Of a stretch of DNA of 46,086 bases, positions 1 through 12,000 are shown in pieces. The position numbers were made by a program, and so were the translations under genes. The stretch lies in NCBI RefSeq assembly GCF_032854445.1, contig NW_027017978.1:64001-110086 (forward strand), given 5' to 3'. Position 1 is the first letter of the stretch, and each line of letters opens with the position of its first letter. This DNA comes from Liolophura sinensis (Eukaryota > Mollusca > Polyplacophora > Chitonida > Chitonidae). A model generated the notes under the pieces. It made no database searches, was not told the origin of the DNA, and was given only the letters and a program-made list of their open reading frames with translations.

Positions 1-23
1 GAAACCCACCAGGCTGGCTCAAG
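1..23 (+). CDS. PHLDB: PHLDB exon A (partial): FHA domain fragment
   Basis: Read from base 2, the seven codons give KPTRLAQ, followed by a phase-1 donor (AAG|GTAAGC). The first G of the split codon joins GC at 10,779 to make Gly, giving KPTRLAQ-GSMICIG. Vertebrate PHLDB1 has the very similar PTRLTQG followed by a Cys/Leu-rich strand at the same place in its FHA domain. The exon is cut by the window edge, so its acceptor is not visible. Confidence 0.82.
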
Positions 24-3000
24 GTAAGCACATCACCATGTCTGTAGGCAGGAATTGGCTTCCGCTCTGGTGCTGCAATCAAAACACCTTTACCTGTTTA
101 TGGTCATGATACATGGAAGCAGTTGAGTGTATGTTCAGTGTTGAGGCTTGAGTGTAGCAGCTGTTCCAGCTCAAGGGCTGTTTCATACTCTGTCTTAGAT
201 GATGGCTGGTGCATACACCTGTAATCAGTTGATTTAGGACAGGTAAGTTGATTTTGGACAGATAAGTTTAAAAAGTGGACCTGTTCAAAGGCAGTGTGCG
301 TGTATGCGTGTGAACATAGCCATTTTCATTGATCATTAGGTTAGGAATATTCATGATCTTCAGTGAATCTCAATTACATTTTTGTAATTTGATCACCACA
401 TTTACTGATATAGGGTGTAGTATTACGATTTACAGGTATTGTGTGCAAATGCAGAAAGAGAGAGAGAAAAAGATGTACTCCTTATCAACATCATAAGTAT
501 TTCTTGGCAAGCAGTACTGTGTAATCACGCCTCATTTGTTGTGGTCGTGCTATATGACACGGGTAAATTCAGGCAGAATTTATAATTGTCTTTGATCTCT
601 TCTCCAGGTGTATACTACCTGGTATTTATAAGTATAACAACTGTATAGTGGTAGTATGAATGGAGGATGCAGGGTCAATTAATTTGACCACCCAAGAGTA
701 GTATAAGCTAAATGGATTATTTGGTGCCGTGTTCCTATATTATCAAAAGAGGGAAAAAATTAACTTACACATATAGTTTCACTGTTTGGACTTCTGCAGG
801 GTGGTGATATGGATATGGCTTTCTTTGTAGTACTAAATGAGACTTTGTATGTATACAGAGAAAATGTAATTGTATATCTGCGGCTGTGTTTATCTATCAG
901 TTTCACTAAACATCCTGTGTTTATGAGAACAAGTCGGGGACACAAAGATAAATAAGTTGGGAACATGATTTTGTGCACAGATAGCATGGCCATAAGGATG
1001 TCTATCTACCTCATTTTCTGCGATGGTAAGAAGATGTATGGCTAGTACTTTCTCCCTCCCAGGTGAGATGGTGTTAAGAGGTAGAACCCATTGTGTTCTG
1101 ATGTATGGGGGGTAAGGAGTGGAAAACAAGATGTTAACATCTTAGTCACTGGCTTAGTCAGCGTCAGGCTATTGACAGAAATGGTCCACTGCGCTGTCAG
1201 CTTTAAAAAGCTTTAACTAACCTTGTTTAACAATGTTACCCAGTAATTGTGTGTTGTTGCCCAATTTTTTTATTAGAATATGGCAAACTTTCTTCACTGC
1301 GCAAAAATACAGATATTGTGGATTCTCTTCTTTGGCGTAATGATTCAATTCAGTAAGGTTACCTTGGGTTCAAAATGTGTAGTGCATCTGTATAATTGAT
1401 TTCAGAGGGATTTTATTCTCTCTTCTGGGTGCAATGTTTTGTTATGATAAGCACTGAGTTTCGTACATATTTAAGATATATGGGTGAACTGCCTTTATTA
1501 CTATGTCTACTGAACTATAGTTTAAAGCGTGAAGGCCAGGACATCATCATGTATGTAGAATGCATGCAGAGACATGTAGGTAAAGAGGATGCTGTACATG
1601 TAGCTTATCTCTGTAAGTCTGATGTATCGGCCTGATACAACCAGATAGCTTTACCTTCGTGGATATTTATAGAAGGTCCCCATCTGCTGTATGCCATAAT
1701 GGCTGCAATAAGTTGGATCTTTTTTCCTCTCCCCCCCTACCTCCACCGCACAGCACCAGGGTCTGAGGGGAAGTAATCAGTTAAAGTTGTGGCGTCTGCA
1801 CCTCAGGCTGTTAGTGAAGCAGAAAGTAGACCAGGGTTTTCATTGCACATACCCTGCCCAGCCCCATCAGCTGTTGACCTTTGACCTCCATGCAGTTAAC
1901 TGCAGTTGCTCAACTTAGAGCCATGTGTCTAGTGTTCACTATTGTCTGACTGTGTAATCTATATATATGCACATGTAGCTTGCATTTTTTTGTTGGCATG
2001 TATCTTTTGCACTCTATAACTAAGGCTGTTCTCCCCTCTAAACTTATCATAAGACTTTTTTTTTTTAAGTAATAGACATGCTATGAAAAGCTACATCTCT
2101 AATCTCACCTTAAGCATTGTAGATAAATGACAGCTTACCTAATTCAGCTGGGTCAAGTGAGGTCAAGTTTCGCATCCCTAAGTGACATGAATTTTGTTTT
2201 TTTGTATTACAAGCGAGTTGACACTAAATAAAACTAAGCATTATTTTTATACCCTCTTTCTACATTGAAAAAAAGATCCATTCTGTCGCTAAAGCAAAGA
2301 TGTAAATTGGTGTGGCCTTATTCAGTGTTAATTGTCTTTTTATATGAAAATAGAAAATAGGCATAATTCTGAACCCATCAACCCCATCACAACCCCCATC
2401 ACACCCCCATCACAACCCCCATCAACCCCCATCACAACCCCCATCTCAACCCCCATCAACCCCATCACAACCCCCATCACACCCCCCCATCACAACCCCC
2501 ATCAACCCCCATCACAACCCCCATCTCCCTTGCTGAACATTTGTTGTACACATTGAACTCTGTTGCCACATACATTTTGTGCTTGTACTTTTTGAAGCAT
2601 CCCCTCCCTGAGTTTAGTGGGGATGCTATTTTCAACTTTTCTGTCTATCAGCCTGTCATTCCATCCGACCCGACAGTGGTTTCATCTTGGTGTCTCCATA
2701 TCAAACAAGTAAGCAGATGTATGACTTAATTGTGCACTGAACACATATTATATTTTATCTCTAACAATTTTTAGTTTTATTTATATTGGTGACTAAGGTA
2801 TCTAGATAATGCATTTGTGTCCTGATAAAAAATTCAATCAGTTTGAAGGCTAACTGCTCACACTCTCTGCAAAGAGGCATCTGCATAGCAACTGCCCATT
2901 TACATGTTTTGAAATTTGACATTTTATAGTGATAAATGATCTGCTACCCTAATTTTCTTCTTAGAATTTGCTGATGGTTCAGAAAATGATAGCTAACATA

Positions 3001-6000
3001 GTGAAGTATTTTCATGACAGTTTGAGGGAATGAGGCGTTGTCTGTGGTTATCAGCGATCAGATCTTGACAGGAACCATCTTATGGTCATGCTATCCAGGG
3101 GCAGATATACGGCAATGGCCAGCTGGCTAAATCCCATATGACTGTCAGTTATAACTTTAATTGACCATTCATTTCTGACAAATACCCTGTGGTCCTCAAA
3201 GCGTGGCAACATCTGGTAACCATTAAAGGGAAATAACCCAGTGTATGGTGCTGGAAATAGATTGTGCACGTCCAGCTGTGTGTCAGTCAGGCACTATATC
3301 AGGTGAGGTTTCAGGTATAGTCTTATTGAAATAGAGGTTCTGCTGCTCTTCCTAGAAATGAAATGTTCAATTTTAGACAACGCTTCACCTTTTGCGTTTA
3401 GTTAATTATTTATCAACAGAAGCGAGGAAAAGTCATAATACATGTGTTTTGTTTGTTACTTTTCTAGTGTTTTGCAACTTTAGACGAATTGTTACTTATT
3501 ACTGCTGATCTCATTGGGTCTAAATATAGATATTTCAGATAGTATGGCAAATAACGCATATGAATGTGATCATTTGTAGTGCGACATGAGTGAAGTTTTT
3601 GATGTACAGTTTATGTAATGTTTATGTATACAATGTTGATTTGGCAAGACTGACCCAGTCGTCCAACAATTTCACATAATTTAGTCTTATCAAAAGAGAT
3701 AATGTGTTTAAATCAGTTTGTAGACTTTCTTCAACTGTTCCACAGTGGGTGTATGTTATATATGGTACTTTGTATCTCTAAAAATATTTTCTGTGCCAGT
3801 TGATACAGGTATCAAAGTGATAGCAGGCTTATTTCTCCTGGGTTTTCATTTTTGAATTGTTGGTAAATAATTCATAGCTTTAAATTATCAACTGCCATGT
3901 TTTTGAATCTTGAATACTGTATTTGTTTTTTGACCTAAAAATTTATTAAAAATGTCTAGTTTTATAAGCATTTAATGGTCCTGGAATATTACTTTTTTGC
4001 ACTAATTCACACAGTTTTACTTTATGAGGTCATTTTACCATCCTAACAAACTTCAAAACACCTTTCTAAGTTAAATAAGAACTCTTGGAATGAGACGAAA
4101 TGATTAACCTAGCCAGGAATGAAATTTTAGGTCCTTTACATTACAGTCATTTGTGTCATACTCAGCACATTTACACTTCACCACGGTCAGCAGTACTGTA
4201 GCAGCGTCTGCTTTACAGTCATTTGTGTCATACTTTGCACTTCTTCATACTCAGCACATTTACACTTTACCACCGTCAGCAGTACTGTAGCAGCTGCTGC
4301 TCTTCAGTGTGCAGTGAACCCAAATCTTCACCAAACTAAACTCTTGACTTGTGTCTGTTATTCCTCCACTCAGTTTGTTTAAAACTGTCACCCACAGGAA
4401 ATCTTAAATTACACCTGGGTTTCACATCCTACTTCTGTGTAGAATGCACAGTTTACTTTGAAATTAATCTGAACGTGTACCCTCCACAAAGTAACTGTGG
4501 GCTTTTTGTAATCAGCTCAGCATATGTTCATCATGCTGTAGTATGAAAGGGATCCGTGTGCTGTGGGGTTTTTTTTTGCATGTAAGGAGCATTTCCCGCT
4601 TAGGTCAAGAGTGAACAGTTGTTAGCTTATAAATTATGGATCTATATTTCAAGCAGTGATGTGCATTTATTATTAACACTTTGGTTTTTTGGTTTAATTT
4701 AAAAGTGTCCAAGGGCTTGCCTCTGTGTTTCACTAATATAACTGTAGAATTGTCCCTCTCTGAACATACGTGTATTTTGCAGGATATTGTGTCTCTGTCT
4801 TGGGTTAGGTTGGATAGCGAAGCATGTACATGTATATTCACATAGAATAAGACTGTTCTTTTCGTTAGGCAAAGCTGAGCTGGACGTTCTTACTGCAAAC
4901 GCCCCGCTTCGGTCAAATGGACTTACACACGGACGATTTCACTGAAAAAAACTTCTCAAACCTTACCTTATTTTTACTATCTTCGGGCAGATGATGGGCG
5001 GTGAAAATTTTACCCAACATTCTGTTTACAGGGCATGCATTTCTTAAAGGAGAACCCCCAACACCTTTTCATGATAATTGTTCCCTAGACCACAATATCT
5101 TTGCTATGTTAGTATTTAACATATGGGTGTGGCCGATTCACCCTGCCTGAAGTTTCGAAAAAAAAAATCCATACATGGTGGACATTAGTTTGGTTTGCCC
5201 AATTCAAAAGGTTAAACGGCTAGATTACTGTTGAAAGATGGTTTACCGATGCCGGTTTTGACATGTTTACGGTTTGTTCGTATCAGGGAATCAGAGAATA
5301 GCAAATATAAGGTAGGGTTTGAGGCCTTTTTTTTATAGTGAAATTGTTCTCATGGAAGTTCATGAATTCATGGAAGCTGGTCGTTATGGTAGGATGTCCA
5401 GCCCTAGCTTTGGGCTACCTATCTGTGTGTGTATTATGCTTTTGCACAAAAAACGTGTGTGATAGTCTGACTGAGTTCTGTGTCTGGCGCAGATTTTTTT
5501 CTTTATAAGTAGATTTGTAGTTGTAAATACCTGCAATTTGGCGTGGGAGGAGAAGTTGGTACACTGCTAGGGTTTACAACATGCTATATTACATGTCCTT
5601 CTTAAGTGGCCTCTTCTGTGTGTTTGCCTGATATCTGTCTTTGATGATTGTTTTGATATTAAACCGAGACAAGAAGAGTCTCTGAAGGCTCCCCAGTCAG
5701 TTTTATCTGCCTGTGTTTATTCATCACAAATATAGTGCTGAGACAGATACATGAAACTGTAATGACTAGTATGTCAAGAGACTGCAGGGTGATATAAGCT
5801 ATTGTATTTGCATGTATATATGTGGACATAGACATAATTACCTGTAGTCTCCTGTATATATAGTTAAGAGGAGAGTATTTGGTGTATGACACTGTTATAC
5901 TTAAGGCATGTTTGTCTAACATGCAAAGAAGCACAATAATACACTAAAAGTAAGCTCCTCAAATGTATTGTTGGTTTGCTTGTTTTCTTTACACCCCTGC

Positions 6001-9000
6001 CCTGAAATGTATATGATGTTTGCAGGACACCAGATTTTGTGATGTGGTGCTTATTTATGGAATGAAACCTTGAGTATTTAACAGTTACAAAGTAGACGAG
6101 AAACAGAAAGACTGGCATCCGACAGAAGACTTAAGTTTAACATTGGTCGTCTGTGGCCGGAGGTAATTGGTTTGTGGGTGGGGAAACACTTTACTGAAAT
6201 ACTCTACCACATGTGATCTGCATCATTATTCATTCGTGCATAGTCCATATTCTAATCCACTTTTATTTCTGAATCATCTGATATGGTTGATGTTGACATT
6301 CCAGTGACTAAGTAACCATTACTGGTCCACTTTACTCGTGTTTTCCCTATCTCTGAGTACAAAATCGGACAGTAGTAAACCTTATTTGTTACTACCTTTG
6401 GAGGAAGGACAGATCTAATAACCAGCCGGAAGAGTTTCCACCATCATATTGGTCAGGATGGTATAGTACCAGGTCTCTGAGGGCTGAACATATAGTGTTA
6501 AGGTTATCTGTTCTGCTAGATATGATTCAGGCCCTGTTGATTCTAATATTGTCCATACTGATGCTGATGGTATCTGTTCAGCGGTCATTAAATGAGAAAC
6601 CAGAGCTGGATGAAGTGTGCCGTCATCTGTTATCAATCAGAGGCGCTGTATGTGGGCGACTTTGGCCTCAGACCCTAGTGGAAACAGGTGACTTCTAATT
6701 GAATTTCATCCTGCAGAAAATTCAGGAAAATTGTCTAAGTCGCTGGCCACATCAGTGCTAATGAACATAGTTTTCTGTGCTGCTTGTCCCGAAGCATTTC
6801 AATGTTCATCACACCTCCCACTGCTCCATGGCTCCAGGTTACCGCCTCTCTCACTCTAGATGGACAAAAAGCTGAAAGGTAAGGTATATTTATTCGCCTT
6901 TTTTTTTTTTGGTCTCATTTTCTGCAGTTTTGTGCCATTCTCTGGTCTTGTCACTCAACAGCTCTGCAGCTCCTGGAATAACCTAGACCCAGCTATGTGG
7001 CTTCTGACAGCTAGTCTTACTCCTGGGGTAATACCACAGAAGTTTTCCCTAGGGCTTTTGCCCCTACCCTACCACTCAGTAGTCACCAGTACTGTCTGCT
7101 GTGTTAGCAGACCTGATTCAGGGCCAATCCTCTTTATACTTGATGTTTGGATGATCAAGACTAGCTGACTCTGTGAACAGCCCTTGATATTCTAAACAAA
7201 ACTCTGTTACATGGGGAAAAGCTGAGAATTGTTTACACTATGTGATGAGAGCAAAATCCCCCCAGGTTTGGTACTGTGGATTCAGTTTGAGAATAGATAC
7301 CGGGAGAAACCAGTGAATGTATAGGATGTGAACACCGATACAAGGGCCAGCTGGCTTCTGGGGCCTGACTCGCCAGTTTACAGGACAGAACCAGAAAACC
7401 TGTGTCTGTTGTGTTAAGGACAATCCATGTAAGGTTTGACAGCGTCTCCATGCCTGTTTATTCACATGAGAACAGTATTATGAGCAAACAGTGACATTGG
7501 TAAGTTACCGCTTTTTACAGTGCCGATAGGTCTACTGATGACATAATTGAACCTGACCTAAGTTAAGTGACTACATGAGTATGTTTATGAGTAAAAGAGA
7601 CATTATCTTGATCGGTTCCCCATTCCCCCTCATGTTAATGTGCTGGGTATGACCAGCCACTCTGGAGCTAAGGAGGTATTAATCTTCATCTTGGATGTGC
7701 ATATCTGGCGTATGTAGTGAAATGCTGGTTGTACTGGCCTGTGGAGCTCTGTGCTGAAATCTTTTGCCATGAAGCTTAATGGTTTTTTTTGTTTTTTTTT
7801 TAAGGATCCACATTTGTGTGTTTGTCTGTGACTAGAAGGATACCTCATATTCATGTACTTGTAGCATAGTCATCCAGGTTGTAGAAGTTAATTTTGACAT
7901 GAAATACTGTAGTTTATGTGACAAGCTGAAACTCACTAGGACTGCATATGCCCAACTCATTGGTAGTAATGGTTTACACCAATAATTTATAGACATTCAG
8001 ATTTTCGAGCTCTAATACAGTGTGAGTAAATTTGACAGGGATAATCATTGTATAAGAAAGCTTTCTCTCATTAGGTATGCCTTGGATTTAATGTGTACTT
8101 TCAACATAACATGGCCTAGACAGTAATGTATTCATGTTAGTATAGGAGAAGCTGATTTGAATTGGAAGAAGGTGTATTGGACACATAGATCCAGTGTAGG
8201 TTTTTTGTTTTTGTGTGTGTGATTTCTGCATCTATAAGTACATGTATGTTTAATACAGTATTTGGTTTTATGTAGTTTTGGAGAAAGGAAGTATCATTCA
8301 TGTTTATGTATTATTAGCCTGGTCACCAAGGCACCTTATGTTTCCTGATCATGGTTTGAATGTGAAGCATATATCAACTTGACATTAAATGCCTTTTGAT
8401 CTATACAAAGAGATTAAACCAGTTTTGTCTTGTTTCTTTTGACAAGACTTCCACTGCTTTTATGTGGGACATTATGATAATTTTCCTGGTTTGATGATGG
8501 TTTAAGTACTGTGCACAATGTCACCTTTGTTTGTGAGGGACCCAGTGCACCATTCTGGGATTTATGACTAACTCTAACTTGACTTTGGTGTCACTGCTAA
8601 CATAGCAGAACACTGGCTGATAATGTACAGAGCAGTGTTGTGCAATGGCACACTGTCTGTGATAGCATTCTATAGACATATGGGCAAGACCCTGTTTTAG
8701 CTGCCTCTCCTGTCCAGTAACAAGGAGAGAATTATTTTGTGCTGCCAGGGGCTGATCCCCGCCCGTGAAGTATGGTACAGAGACTGTATCCTGGTGATCA
8801 TGTAATCATTAGAACAGGGTGGGCCTAATGTACAGTTCTTGGGAGATGATTTATGGCTGAATCTTGTGTCCATTCTGCGAAGATTTCTCTGGTCGGCTGT
8901 CTTAGGATTTATAAGATCTGTTCCATTCGTATCTAGTTTACAGGCTTTTAGTAGACACTTGAAGCTCAGGTTTTAATGGTTTCTTGGTTGTGTGGGTTAA

Positions 9001-12000
9001 ATGTGTAGCTAGTCCACACACACACTTCATCACTGGTCGAGACAGGTGAGACCAGTGCGTCAGCACTTTAGGGAAGGAGTTCTGCTGTTGTGTGGGAGTT
9101 CTGCTGTAGTAGGGAAGGAGTTCTGCTGTTGTGTGGGAGTTCAGCTGTTGTGTGGAAGGAGTTCTGCTGTTGTGCGGGAGTTCTGCTGTTGTGCGGGAGT
9201 TCTGCTGTAGTAGGGAAGGAGTTCTGCTGTTGTGTGGGAGTTCTGCTGTAGTATGGAAGGAGTTCTGCTGTAGTGTGGAAGGAGTTATGCTGTTTTGTGG
9301 GAGTTCTGCTGTAGTATGGAAGGAGTTCTGCTGTTGTGTGGGTGTGTTGCTGTAGTGTGGAAGGAGTTCTGCTGTTGTGTGGGAGTTCTGCTGTAGTGTG
9401 GAAGGAGTTCTGCTGTTTTGAGCAATTGATTGATTTTTTATTCACCAATATACCATATATAATTTCATACAGATGTATATCGATATATTACAATAGTGGC
9501 AGGAATAAAGCTCCACAGAGCTTGCTCTATCCCACCGTGATTATTAATAATGGTGAGGGTAGTGGCGAATCATATAGTGCAGATGACACATGACTGTTAT
9601 TTTTTTTTATCTCCACAGAAATATGACAAAACTGAATGCATGTGCATGATCCATATATGCTACTGAATGAAGACTACATGATAAGCATCTGTTGGAAGAA
9701 TTAAGATTTTAGTTTTGATTTAAGCAGAAATGTAGAAGTCAGACTGCTGATTTATGTTGATAATTGATTCCATTCCCAAGGCGTGCATACTTTAAATGAG
9801 TAGTATGAAAAGTTACTTCTGTAGAGTGGCCTATTTAAATTAAGAGATCTTCCATGGTTGTTGCAGTGGTGTACATCAGTTTGTGGAATGAGATAGGTAT
9901 TAAAGGTAGTTGGGATTAGTTCTGGATGGTGGAAGAATTTATGGGTAAGAATAAGAATTTAGAATTTGTTAAGTTCTGATAATGGCAGGATTTCTAGTTG
10001 TCAAAATATTGGGGCTTTGTTCTCTAAGCATTTGAAAGAGAAGAAAGGAATTTTGTTGTGGTGTGGCAGGAGTTCTGATGTTGTGTGGCATGAGTTTTGT
10101 TGTGGTGTGGCATGAGTTTTGTTGTGGTGTTGCAGGAGTTCTGATGTTGTGTGGCAGAAGTTTTGTTGTGGTATGGCAGTAGTTCTATTGTAGTGTGGCA
10201 GGAGTTTTGTGATGTGGCAGGAGTTCTGTTGTAGTGTGGCAAGAGTTTTGATATTGTGTGGCAGAAGTTCTATTGTAGTGTGGCAGGAGTGTTGTTGTGG
10301 TGTGGCAGGAGTTCTGATGTGTGACAGGAGTTCTATTTTAGTGTGGCAGGAGTTTTGTTGTGGTGTAGTAGTAGTTTTGCTGTAGTATGACGAGAGTTCT
10401 GATGTACTGTGTGATACGAGTTTGATTTGGTTTCATGTGTTGATAGGTAAATGTGTATTCCGTTTATTATTTCATTGGGGGATAATTATGATTATAGACA
10501 TTGAAATCATTGGATTGGAGTTGTCTGAATGGAACCAGGAAAGGATGCTCGTAACAGCCTGACCATGGTAGTTTCCAGGTTTAATGATATATAGTAATCC
10601 TGACTTTTTATTCGAGGTGTTGATTTTATTTGTTTGTGGCAGTGTATTTAATTATACAGGATTTGAACATATTTTTAAACTTCATGTTATATTATCCATG
10701 TATGGATACTTATGTTCTTACTTGTGTTGTTCACCTGACATTAATACCTAGCTAAGATGTTCTAATTATCTTTTGCAGGCTCTATGATTTGCATTGGACG
10801 TTCCAATTACTTTCGCTTTAATCATCCTCAAGAAGCTCGGAAAATCAAAGATGCGATGCCCAACTGTCGGATATCTGTGGCTCCGCTCACATTCCTGCAG
10901 GGTGAGTAGATGGTCTCCACCTGGGAACAATCTGGTTGGGGTTTACCTGATTTCTGTGAGAATGGAGCAGTGTACATCTGTGTAGAGTTTTACCTAAGCT
11001 TCCTCAGCCCTTGGTGTCCTGTAATGATTCTAACAGTGCCCTTCTTCTAGGCAGTTGTGAGAATAGCTGTTACGTGATAAGGCATGGTAAAATGAATGGT
11101 TAGGGAACATGGACATATATTGGATACACTAGGATTTGTATGCATTGACAATAAGTAACTGTAATTCTGATTGAATCCAGGTGAGCTCATGGTAGGGCAC
11201 AATCTGTCTTTAACAATAACTTTGTGAGTAAGCACTGTGTACACATGGGGAAATTAACTTCCTTGAAACTGTCGTGTTCTGCAGTGTTGGGGTTTATCTT
11301 CAACACCCATCTGCTTAACATAAAACCCAATAAATCATTTTGATCGTTGCACTTTACATCTGTTTTGTGCTTATGCTATAGGGAGTAGTACTTGTTGATA
11401 CATGTTATTGTAGATAATATGCCTGTTTATATGACCAGTGACGAATAGGAAATTGTTTATTTCGATGACTCAGTGATGATCAGATGTACGTGTGAACCTA
11501 AGCTGAGCAATGACGCAAAACTTTGATGTGTGAATTGCCACTCTTTACCAGTTTTGTAAGTTTTTGTCGCTGGGTACTGTGGAAGTTTAATTGATTTCAT
11601 TATCGGGTTGAGGGAGAAAATGGTATGATTGCGATCAAATTCACCGAAATGATCAATTCACCGAAACAGTACATTTTCATGATGAATATCAAATGACAGG
11701 CCCTTTCATACTACAACCTGTTTCCTGTGTGAGACCAAATCTGTATGAAATAACACTACACACATGCCCAAGGTATAAACCAGATTTGATGAACGTGTCT
11801 CTCTTTTTATCTAATCTGGATCTGGAGTCCAATTTAGTTATGTTGTGACCACAGCGTACGTGTATTTATGGCATAAAGTGCCTTCAGGGGTATTTAGGGT
11901 ACACAGGTGAAGACTTGTTACTTCAGCTGTTAGTTACACTGACCTTGCTTGACGTCACACAGTCTTGTATAAAAACAGGGCACGGCTAGGATTATTTGTC

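Larger units (their letters stand above)
24..10778 (+). other. Intron A-B (10.8 kb), no exon seen
   Basis: The donor is GTAAGC at 24 and the acceptor is TTTTGCAG at 10,771-10,778. No exon with family similarity is visible on either strand. The longest repeat-free open frame (6,860-7,168, plus) starts with a poly-T-encoded Phe run and has no recognisable domain. The intron contains the C-rich array at 2.37 kb, a local duplication at 4.14 kb, an inverted-repeat element at 4.87 kb and two related arrays at 9.07 and 10.05 kb. The rest is AT-rich unique-looking DNA with short poly-T and CA/TG tracts. Confidence 0.7.

Noticed and set aside
6860-7168. 102-codon plus-strand frame in intron A-B
   Set aside because: It starts with a poly-T-derived Phe run, has no domain and does not join in phase to the flanking exons in a way that suggests an exon.
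9068-9448. 126-codon minus-strand frame rich in Thr/Asn/Gln
   Set aside because: Translation of the 19/22-bp minisatellite. Other frames on both strands are open too, and nothing indicates a gene.
9072-10410. CRISPR-like array
   Set aside because: There are no unique spacers between the repeats, units vary in length, and the setting is a spliced animal gene.
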